This document shows positions 57,632-64,000 of a stretch of DNA of 64,000 nucleotides, one piece after another. Every line of letters begins with the position of its first letter. The first letter of the stretch is position 1. Source of the stretch: Bordetella flabilis (GTDB lineage: Bacteria > Pseudomonadota > Gammaproteobacteria > Burkholderiales > Burkholderiaceae_B); contig NZ_CP016172.1 in NCBI RefSeq assembly GCF_001676725.1, positions 3,534,001 to 3,598,000 on the forward strand, given 5' to 3'. The notes under the pieces are model-generated. The model did no database searches, had not been told where the DNA came from, and worked only from the letters and a program-made list of their open reading frames with translations. A program made the position numbers and the translations under genes.

Positions 57632-58786
57632 ATGGCAGTTATCGAATCCGTATCGGCCTGCATTGCCAGGGTCCCCCTGGACAACCCGGTGCAGTTCTCC
57701 ACGCGCACGGTCAACGCGCGCGAATATTGCCTGGTGCGCGTGCGCGACCGAGATGGCGTGGAAGGGGTGGGCTATTGCTATGCGGTGAACACGTCGGGCC
57801 GGTTGTTGCAGGTCGCCGTAACCGACCTGCTGGCGCCGCTGCTGCTCGGGCAGGACAGTTGGCGCATCGAAGGACTATGGCGCGACATGTACCAGGAAGC
57901 GCTGCTGCAAGGCCGCGCCGGCGCGGTGCTGCGCGCGCTGTCGGCGCTGGACATCGCGCTCTGGGACCTGAACGCGCGCAGCGTCGGCCAGCCCCTATAC
58001 AAGCTGCTGGGCGCGACCGTGTTGGACAAGGTGCCCGCTTATGCCAGCGGCGGTTATTACTGGCCCGGCAAGACGGACGACGACCTGGCGGCGGAGATGC
58101 GCGCGTTCGTCGACCAGGGCTACAAGGCCGTCAAGATCAAGGTCGGCAAGCTCACGCCCGGCCAGGAAGCCGAGCGTGTCGGCAAGGTACGGGCAGCCAT
58201 CGGCCCCGACGCCCACCTGATGCTGGATGCCAACAACGCCTGGCCCGACCTGGCGACGGCGTTGCAGTACATGGAGCGCATCGAGCCGCACCGGCCCTAT
58301 TGGATCGAGGAACCGTTCTCGCCGGACGACATCGATAACCATGTGCGCCTGGCCCGCGCCAGCCGGGTGCCCGTGGCCACCGGCGAGATCGAGGCCGGCC
58401 GCTGGCGTTTCAAGGAGGTGCTGGAACGCGGCGCCGCCTCCATCCTGCAGACCGACGCCACCGTGTGCGGCGGTATCACGGAGTGGCGCCGGATCGCCGC
58501 CACGGCGGCCAGCTTCGGCGTGCCGGTGGCGCCCCACGCATGGCACGACATCCACGTGCACCTGGTCGCGTCCTGCCCCAACGCGAACTGGATGGAGTTC
58601 ATGCCGGACGACCACATCGTGAACCTGCGCCGCCTGCTGGACCGCCAGCTGGAAGCGCGCGACGGCAATCTGCTGCTTCCCACGGAGCCCGGACTGGCGT
58701 TCCGCTTCGACGACGCGGCGGTCGCCCGCTATGGCGTGACCTATCCGGGAAACGCCGGCCCCTGGGTCACGCTGCAACGCCAATAG
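57632..58786 (+). CDS. Enolase-superfamily mandelate racemase/muconate lactonizing enzyme-like protein (1)
   Basis: A 384-residue TIM-barrel enzyme with all superfamily positions: the base pair KIK (VKIKVG), metal ligands Asp in MLDANNAW, Glu in WIEEPF and Glu in TGEIEAG, and the second base His in PHAWHDIH. A Lys on one face and a His on the other is the mandelate racemase pattern, shared by sugar-acid dehydratases such as galactonate or glucarate dehydratase. It starts six bases after the Bug gene. Racemase or dehydratase and the substrate cannot be told from sequence. Confidence 0.88.
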   Translation: MAVIESVSACIARVPLDNPVQFSTRTVNAREYCLVRVRDRDGVEGVGYCYAVNTSGRLLQVAVTDLLAPLLLGQDSWRIEGLWRDMYQEALLQGRAGAVLRALSALDIALWDLNARSVGQPLYKLLGATVLDKVPAYASGGYYWPGKTDDDLAAEMRAFVDQGYKAVKIKVGKLTPGQEAERVGKVRAAIGPDAHLMLDANNAWPDLATALQYMERIEPHRPYWIEEPFSPDDIDNHVRLARASRVPVATGEIEAGRWRFKEVLERGAASILQTDATVCGGITEWRRIAATAASFGVPVAPHAWHDIHVHLVASCPNANWMEFMPDDHIVNLRRLLDRQLEARDGNLLLPTEPGLAFRFDDAAVARYGVTYPGNAGPWVTLQRQ

Positions 58787-58799
58787 GCAAGGAAGCCCC

Positions 58800-59972
58800 A
58801 TGAAGATCACCGCTGTACAAACGCTGGCGCTGGAGGCGCCGCTGGACAAGCCCTGGCGTATTTCCACTTTCACCCTGAGCTCCCTGACCGCCACGGCGGT
58901 CAGGATAGTCACCGACGAAGGCATCCATGGCACGGGCGAGTGCATCGCCCGGCTGGGCCCCGGCGTGACCGCCGCGGTGGTGCGCGAGATCCTGGCGCCT
59001 GTTCTGCTGGGCCGCGATCCCTGCAATGTGGAGGGCCTGTGGGAAGACATGTATCGCACGATGCGCGCACGCGGCCACTCGCGCGGCTTCCTGTTGGAAG
59101 CGATCTCGGGTGTCGATATCGCGCTGTGGGACTTGCTGGGCAAATCCGCCGGCAAGCCGACATGGCAATTGCTCGCGGGCCATGGCCGCCAGCAGATCCA
59201 GGTATACGCTTCTTCCGTCCTGCTGGACACGCCAGAGGTCATGGCGGAAGAAGCGCGCGCGCTGGTACGCCAAGGCTACCGCGCCATCAAGCTGAAGGTC
59301 GGCGAGGGTATCCATGCCGATATCCCGCGCATCGAGGCGGTGCGCGCGGCCGTGGGCAGCGGCATCGAAATCATGCTGGATGCCAACGCCGGCTATGACC
59401 CCGTGTCGGCCATCGTGGTGGGCCGGGCGTCCGAGCGGCTGGGCGTGTACTGGCTGGAAGAGCCCGTGCTGGCCGACGACCTGCCCGGCTATGCCCGCGT
59501 CCGCGAGGCCGTCAAGGACATACGCCTGGCGGCCGGCGAAGGCGAATTCACCAGCGCGGGATTCCGGCCCTTCTTCGAGCAGGGGCTGCTGGACGTGGCC
59601 CAGCCCGATATCGCACGGGCTGGCGGCTTCACCGGTTGCCGCCGCATCGCCGCCTATGCCGATGCATACAACATCGCGGTGTGCCCGCATACGGGCGCGT
59701 CAGGCCCCATCTGCATCGCGGCGTCCATGCATCTGTCGGCGGCCATCCCGCAGTTCCGCTATTTCGAGGACATGTACATCCGCAATCCGCTCCACGACAT
59801 GCTGGCGCGGCCCCTGCCCGCCCAGCGCGACGGCCTCATCGCCGTGTCGAACGAGCCCGGGCTGGGCGTGACGCTGGACGACGCGGCGCTGCGCCGGTAC
59901 GCGCGCGGCGGCCAGGATTGGCAGGACTGCGGGGATCAGCGGCCGTCCGCACGCCCGAGGTCGGAAGGATAA
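58800..59972 (+). CDS. Enolase-superfamily mandelate racemase/muconate lactonizing enzyme-like protein (2)
   Basis: A 390-residue paralogue of the preceding protein, only moderately similar. Catalytic positions: KLK (IKLKVG), Asp in MLDANAGY, Glu in WLEEPV, Glu in GEGEF and His in CPHTGASG. AAGGA precedes the ATG, 13 bases after the first enzyme gene. Two different members in one operon may act on two epimers of a sugar acid, or in successive steps. Hydrophilic tail residues after 370 (GDQRPSARPRSEG) look unordered. Confidence 0.88.
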   Translation: MKITAVQTLALEAPLDKPWRISTFTLSSLTATAVRIVTDEGIHGTGECIARLGPGVTAAVVREILAPVLLGRDPCNVEGLWEDMYRTMRARGHSRGFLLEAISGVDIALWDLLGKSAGKPTWQLLAGHGRQQIQVYASSVLLDTPEVMAEEARALVRQGYRAIKLKVGEGIHADIPRIEAVRAAVGSGIEIMLDANAGYDPVSAIVVGRASERLGVYWLEEPVLADDLPGYARVREAVKDIRLAAGEGEFTSAGFRPFFEQGLLDVAQPDIARAGGFTGCRRIAAYADAYNIAVCPHTGASGPICIAASMHLSAAIPQFRYFEDMYIRNPLHDMLARPLPAQRDGLIAVSNEPGLGVTLDDAALRRYARGGQDWQDCGDQRPSARPRSEG

Positions 59973-60050
59973 GCATACCGCGCGGTGGGCACCGCCCCGG
60001 GGATCACTAGCCGTGGCGCCCGCGTTGCCGGCGCGAATTCCCGGGCTGCC

Positions 60051-60653
60051 TCACTGCGCGCCGGACTTCCCTTCGCTAGCGCGGGCGGCCCGGGCATCCC
60101 CCTTCGGATCTGCGCCTTGCTGCAGGAAGAACCCGTCACGATTGGGCATGCGCACCTTCGCGAGAGCCGCCGCATCCAGCGTCGCGTCGTCCTTCACGAT
60201 GCCGTTCATCGCGAGCAGGTATGCCGTCACGGCATAGACTTCGTCGCTGCTCAGCGACTGCGGCGCCGTCAGGGGCATCGCGCGACGGATGTAGTCGAAC
60301 AGCGTGGTCGCATACGGCCAAAAGCTCCCGACGGTGCGTACCGGTTTGCCGCTTGCAAGGGTACCCATGCCGCCCTCCAGGCGGTCGCCCATGCCGCCTT
60401 CCCCTTTGGCGCCGTGGCACGCCGCGCACTGCGCCGCATAAATCTGCTTGCCTTGCTGCACCGTGCCCTGCCCTGGCGGCAGATTCGTCCCGTCGGGAAA
60501 AACGTCGATGTTCCAACCCGCGATCTGTTCAGGCGTGGCGGGCGTGCCCAGGCCGTAGCGGTCCGCGGCCTGCGATGGCGCGATGCAGGCAAGCAGGGCC
60601 GCGGTAGCGGAGAGGCAGGCCAGGCGCATGGAAGTGTCTCTAGAGGCGTGCAT
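60051..60653 (-). CDS. soxD: SoxD-like monohaem c-type cytochrome
   Basis: A 200-residue periplasmic cytochrome. A signal peptide (MRLACLSATAALLACIAPSQA) precedes RYGLGTPATPEQIAGWNIDVFPDGTNLP, the SoxD-type lead, and one haem site CAACH with the distal Met likely in the AMPLTAP segment. SoxD of Paracoccus is a dihaem protein nearly twice as long; this one carries only the first domain. It accepts electrons from the SoxC partner upstream. The ATG at 60653 overlaps soxC by 14 bases and has GGGGAAG six bases upstream; 60629 would be an alternative start directly at the signal peptide. Confidence 0.85.
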   Translation of the reverse strand: MHASRDTSMRLACLSATAALLACIAPSQAADRYGLGTPATPEQIAGWNIDVFPDGTNLPPGQGTVQQGKQIYAAQCAACHGAKGEGGMGDRLEGGMGTLASGKPVRTVGSFWPYATTLFDYIRRAMPLTAPQSLSSDEVYAVTAYLLAMNGIVKDDATLDAAALAKVRMPNRDGFFLQQGADPKGDARAARASEGKSGAQ

Positions 60654-61947
60654 TGGTCACTTCCCCGGATTCGGCGATGCGCCACGGCGTCATGGCGTTG
60701 TTGTGATAGAAGTAATTGGGACCGCGTACCGCCAGCAAGTCCTCCAGTGCCGGCTGCACATAGCCGGTCTCGTCGGTTGCCCTGCTCATGATGACCGCCG
60801 GACTGCCGTCCCAACGCCATGGCAACCGGAAACGCGTGATCGCGCGCGTCAATACCGGATCCTGCAGCCGGGCCTCCTGCCAGGTCTGGCCGTTATCCAC
60901 CGACACGTCCACACGGGTTATCTTGCCGTGCCCACTCCAGGCGATGCCGCGGATTTCGCAGAACCCGGGCCCCGGCAAGCGCTGCATGCCCGACGGTGCG
61001 GTGATGATGGACTTGGCCTCCATATAGAAGCTGAACTTGCGCGCCTTGCCGTCCGGCATGAGGTCCGTGTATTTGGAGGTCTCCTCGCGGGTATAGGCGG
61101 GCTCGGCGACCACATGCAGGCGTCGCAGCCACTTGATGCTCATGTTGCCCTCATATCCGGGCAACAGCAGCCGTACCGGATACCCTTGCTCGGGACGCAA
61201 CCGTTCGCCGTTCTGGCTGTAGACGAGCATCGCGTCATCCAGACATTTCTCGATCGGGATGCTGCGGTTCATCGCGGCGGCATCCGCCCCTTCGGCGATG
61301 ATCCACTTCGCGTCCTTCTTCAACCCGGCTTCTTCCAATACGGTCTTCAGGGGCACGCCCGTCCATTCGGCGCAGGACACCAGTCCATTCGCCTCGGCCG
61401 CGGTCTTGCCATATGCCGTGTAGCTGGGGTTGCCCGAGCATTCCAGGAAATAGATATGCGATTCGGATGGGAAGCGGCGCAGCGCTTCCATCGTGAAGAC
61501 CAGCGGCCTTTCCACCAGTCCATGCACCATCAGGCGGTGCTGCGCCGGGTCGATCTCCGGCACGCCGCCATGATGGCGCTCGTAGAACAGGCCATTGGGC
61601 GTGATGATCCCGTCGAGTTCCTGCAATGGCGTGCGGGTCGAGGAAGAAAAGTACTGTTTATCCGTCGAACGCAGATGGCGAACGACATCTTTCTCGTACA
61701 AGGAAGGGACGCCATAGAGTTTGCCGCCGGTGGGCGCTCCTGGCTTCCCGGTCCATTCCGGCACGGCCGGCGGCAGGTTGCCCGAAGCTGGCGTCGCGGC
61801 GCTGGCGGACGCGGCGCCTGGAGGCTGCTGGGCCAATGCGGTACCCGCCGCTCCGGCCAGTCCAACCATCACACCCTGGCGCAGGAATCGCCGCCGGTTC
61901 GCCTTGTCGGGCACGAGGCCCGCGGGACTGGGTAGCTCTTTCTTCAT
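60640..61947 (-). CDS. soxC: SoxC-like sulfane/sulfite dehydrogenase, molybdenum cofactor subunit
   Basis: A 435-residue molybdoenzyme of the sulfite oxidase family. A Tat signal (NRRRFLRQGVMVGLAGAAG) begins it. The Mo-binding domain has the cysteine ligand in FLECSGNPSY and the C-terminal Mo-co dimerisation domain has GIAWSGHGKITRVDVSVD. The spacing fits SoxC, whose role with SoxD is to oxidise sulfane sulfur or sulfite in the periplasm. GGAGGGAAGG precedes the ATG at 61947. Unlike in sulfur oxidisers, no other sox genes lie nearby, so it may act as a sulfite detoxification enzyme. Confidence 0.88.
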   Translation of the reverse strand: MKKELPSPAGLVPDKANRRRFLRQGVMVGLAGAAGTALAQQPPGAASASAATPASGNLPPAVPEWTGKPGAPTGGKLYGVPSLYEKDVVRHLRSTDKQYFSSSTRTPLQELDGIITPNGLFYERHHGGVPEIDPAQHRLMVHGLVERPLVFTMEALRRFPSESHIYFLECSGNPSYTAYGKTAAEANGLVSCAEWTGVPLKTVLEEAGLKKDAKWIIAEGADAAAMNRSIPIEKCLDDAMLVYSQNGERLRPEQGYPVRLLLPGYEGNMSIKWLRRLHVVAEPAYTREETSKYTDLMPDGKARKFSFYMEAKSIITAPSGMQRLPGPGFCEIRGIAWSGHGKITRVDVSVDNGQTWQEARLQDPVLTRAITRFRLPWRWDGSPAVIMSRATDETGYVQPALEDLLAVRGPNYFYHNNAMTPWRIAESGEVTNARL

Positions 61948-62058
61948 CGCCTTCCCTCCTTGGATTCCATCGACACTAGCGCAGGTCGGGGCGCTTGTCG
62001 ATCGGCATCCGGCAGGCGGACGGATGAACACCCTGCCGTGCGGCGACGCGCACAACGG

Positions 62059-62083
62059 AAGGGCGCCGACCCGCGGCGCCCTT
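62059..62083 (-). terminator. Hairpin between ppc and soxC, possible terminator
   Basis: A perfect 10-bp stem (AAGGGCGCCG at 62059-62068 with CGGCGCCCTT at 62074-62083) and a 5-base loop lies 53 bases after the ppc stop on the minus strand. The downstream strand has only TT-C-TT, so it is a weak or Rho-assisted terminator. Confidence 0.55.
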
Positions 62084-62135
62084 CGCTGCAGCAAACTTTC
62101 CGGCGCCGCGACGCAACGCCGGCGCACACACGCCG

Positions 62136-64000
62136 TCAGCCGCTATTGCGCAGCCCGGCCGCGATCCCGTTGATCGAGATGTGTATCCCGGTCTTGACCA
62201 CCGCGTCTCCCCTGCCCTCGCGATAACGCTGCATCAGCTCGACCTGCACATGGTGCAGCGGATCCAGATACGGGAACCGGTGGCTGATGGAGCGCGCCAG
62301 CACCGGGTTGCGTGCCAGCCGTTCACGGTCGCCGGTGATGCGGGACAGCGCCTGCGCGGTGCGCCGCCATTCGGCCTGGATGGCGGCGAAGACCCGCTGG
62401 CGCAAAGCGTCGTCGTCCACCAGTTCGGCATAGCGCGACGCCAGCGCCAGGTCGGATTTGGCCAGCACCATGTCCAGGTTGGAGAGCAGCGTGCGGAAGA
62501 ACGGCCACTGGCGGTACATGGCGCGCAGCGCTTCCCAACGCTGGTCGGCATCCCCCGCCGCATCCTTGTCGTCCGGGCCGGCGCCGACAAAGGCTTGTAC
62601 CGCCGTGCCGAACCCGTACCATCCCGGCAGCGTCAGGCGGCACTGCCCCCAGCTGAATCCCCAGGGAATGGCGCGCAGGTCCTCGATCTTCTGGCTGCCC
62701 GTGCGCGATGCCGGACGCGATCCGATATTCAATTCGGCAATCTCGCGGATCGGCGTCGAACCGAAGAAGTAGGCGCCGAAGCCGGGCGTTTCATACACCA
62801 GCGCGCGATAGGCGCCCATGCTCGCTTCGGACAACGCGGCGGCGGCGCTCAGGAAGGCTTCCGGCGCCGGCTCGTCGATCTGCACCAGCGTGGCCTCGAG
62901 CGTGGCCGCCACCAGGGTTTCCAGGTTGCGCCGGCCGATGTCCGGGTTGGTGTACTTCGAGGCGATGACCTCGCCCTGCTCCGTCAACCTGAGCTGGCCC
63001 CGGACGGTTCCCGGCGGCTGCGCCAGGATGGCCTGGTAGCTGGGACCGCCGCCGCGGCCGACCGTACCGCCACGCCCATGGAACAGGCGCAGCTTGATCG
63101 GCGCGTGCGCCCCGAACTCATCGAACAGGCCTGCCAGCGCAATTTCGGCGCGGTACAGCTCCCAGTTGCTGGTGAAGATGCCGCCATCCTTGTTGCTATC
63201 CGAATAGCCCAGCATGATGTCCTGTTCCGCGCCGCTGCGCTGGATCAGGCCCCGGATGCCCGGCAGGGCGTAGAACCCGCGCATGATGCCGGCGGCGTTG
63301 CGCAAGTCCTGGATGGTCTCGAACAGCGGTACGACGATGAGTTCGGCGCGCGCGTCCTCGCCGAGCAGGCCGTGCAGCAGGCCGCACTCCTTCTGCAGCA
63401 CCAGCACTTCCAGCAGGTCGCTGACCGTCTCCGTATGGCTGATGATGTAGTGCCGGATCGCATGGTGCCCGTAGCGCTCGCGCATGCGACGCGCCATTTC
63501 GAAGATGGCGATCTCGCCGCGCGCAAGGTCCGTATACGCGGCGTCGGGAATGCGCAGCGGCCGTGGATCGTCGAGCAGCCGCAACAGCAGCGCCACGCGG
63601 CCGTCCTCGGGCATGCCGGCATAGTCGGCGTGCACGCGCGCGACCGCCAGCAGTTCGGCCACCACCGCCTCGTGCTTGTCCGAACTCTGGCGCAAGTCGA
63701 CGGTGGCCAGGTGGAATCCGAATACATCGGCGGCGCGCATCAGGGGCCGCAGCCGCTGCTCGGCCAGCGTCCGGCCATGGTGGCTTGCCAGCGATTGCGC
63801 AATGACGCGCAGGTCGCCCAGGAATTCCTCGGCGCCGGAATAAGGGGGCTGCGCCGCCACCGGATGCGGCGCGGCCTCGGCCCCGGTCAGTTCGTACAGC
63901 GTCGCCGCCAGCCTCGCATATATCCCGGACAATGCCTTGCGATACGGCTCGTCGCGCCGGTGCGCGCTGTCGTCGGGCGAGCGCGCCGCAAGTTCCAGCA
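62136..64000 (-). CDS. ppc: Phosphoenolpyruvate carboxylase (5' part outside window)
   Basis: About 621 C-terminal residues of PEP carboxylase, which makes oxaloacetate from PEP and bicarbonate. Visible motifs: [12 protein letters not shown], the PEP site [10 protein letters not shown], the Gly-rich loop [24 protein letters not shown] near the active-site Arg region, and the C-terminal RNSG end that is nearly invariant (RNTG). The reading frame continues past base 64000 ([15 protein letters not shown] at the edge), so the start is not in the window. The full enzyme is about 900 residues. Confidence 0.96.
   Translation of the reverse strand, partial: LELAARSPDDSAHRRDEPYRKALSGIYARLAATLYELTGAEAAPHPVAAQPPYSGAEEFLGDLRVIAQSLASHHGRTLAEQRLRPLMRAADVFGFHLATVDLRQSSDKHEAVVAELLAVARVHADYAGMPEDGRVALLLRLLDDPRPLRIPDAAYTDLARGEIAIFEMARRMRERYGHHAIRHYIISHTETVSDLLEVLVLQKECGLLHGLLGEDARAELIVVPLFETIQDLRNAAGIMRGFYALPGIRGLIQRSGAEQDIMLGYSDSNKDGGIFTSNWELYRAEIALAGLFDEFGAHAPIKLRLFHGRGGTVGRGGGPSYQAILAQPPGTVRGQLRLTEQGEVIASKYTNPDIGRRNLETLVAATLEATLVQIDEPAPEAFLSAAAALSEASMGAYRALVYETPGFGAYFFGSTPIREIAELNIGSRPASRTGSQKIEDLRAIPWGFSWGQCRLTLPGWYGFGTAVQAFVGAGPDDKDAAGDADQRWEALRAMYRQWPFFRTLLSNLDMVLAKSDLALASRYAELVDDDALRQRVFAAIQAEWRRTAQALSRITGDRERLARNPVLARSISHRFPYLDPLHHVQVELMQRYREGRGDAVVKTGIHISINGIAAGLRNSG

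Noticed and set aside
61948..62127. 60-residue N-terminal extension of SoxC
   Set aside because: The Tat signal begins just after the ATG at 61947, which has a strong ribosome site; the extension would include the intergenic hairpin.

Overview
The window is GC-rich, has very long shadow reading frames, and carries several Bug-type (tripartite tricarboxylate family) periplasmic binding proteins, MmgE/PrpD proteins and a LapA-type adhesin resembling BrtA of Bordetella. Together these point to a betaproteobacterium of the Alcaligenaceae, most likely Bordetella or a close relative. This is an inference from gene families; no search was run.

Layout. (1) 1-2.8 kb: the end of a GlsB/YeaQ-type membrane protein, a dihydrolipoamide dehydrogenase-like flavoprotein and a peroxiredoxin-glutaredoxin hybrid. 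(2) 2.9-9.7 kb: two metal-export modules. The copper module has copZ divergent from copA-cueR with a CueR operator at each promoter. The Cd/Zn/Pb module has cadR divergent from a His-rich CadA ATPase. A nitroreductase lies between them. (3) 9.7-21.6 kb: a long minus-strand gene cluster with four MmgE/PrpD proteins, three Bug binding proteins, a metallo-beta-lactamase-fold lactonase-like protein and an old-yellow-enzyme-type Fe-S flavoprotein, divergent from a LysR regulator. (4) 22.8-28.2 kb: a LacI regulator facing a peptide-type ABC importer (binding protein and two permeases, no ATPase) and a class II aldolase. (5) 28.3-31.1 kb: an AmpR-like regulator divergent from a class A beta-lactamase, then exonuclease III.

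(6) 31.1-50.6 kb: a complete Lap-type biofilm adhesion system on the minus strand. It contains lapE (TolC), a 75-residue unknown protein, lapB (ATPase), lapC (HlyD), an atypical LuxR-type response regulator, a 3461-residue BrtA/LapA-like adhesin, lapG (periplasmic protease) and lapD (degenerate GGDEF-EAL receptor). By analogy with Pseudomonas fluorescens, cyclic-di-GMP bound to LapD sequesters LapG, so the adhesin stays anchored; LapG released at low c-di-GMP clips the N-terminal retention module. The adhesin has 20 VCBS repeats with a clear duplication history: a six-repeat block present twice, followed by a nearly identical 687-bp tandem duplication.

(7) 51.1-55.7 kb: tRNA-Ala(CGC) with a terminator, a UGT-like glycosyltransferase divergent from a TetR regulator across a perfect palindrome, and an MFS transporter divergent from a LysR regulator. 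(8) 55.9-60.0 kb: a GntR/FCD regulator, a Bug protein and two enolase-superfamily dehydratase/racemase-like enzymes, probably an operon for a sugar acid or related hydroxy acid. (9) 60.0-64 kb: a SoxC-SoxD-like sulfur dehydrogenase pair and the C-terminal two thirds of phosphoenolpyruvate carboxylase, which runs off the right end.

No transposase, integrase, CRISPR array or rRNA gene was seen. The most distinctive regions are the four-PrpD/three-Bug cluster and the Lap/BrtA locus with its extra small gene and response regulator.
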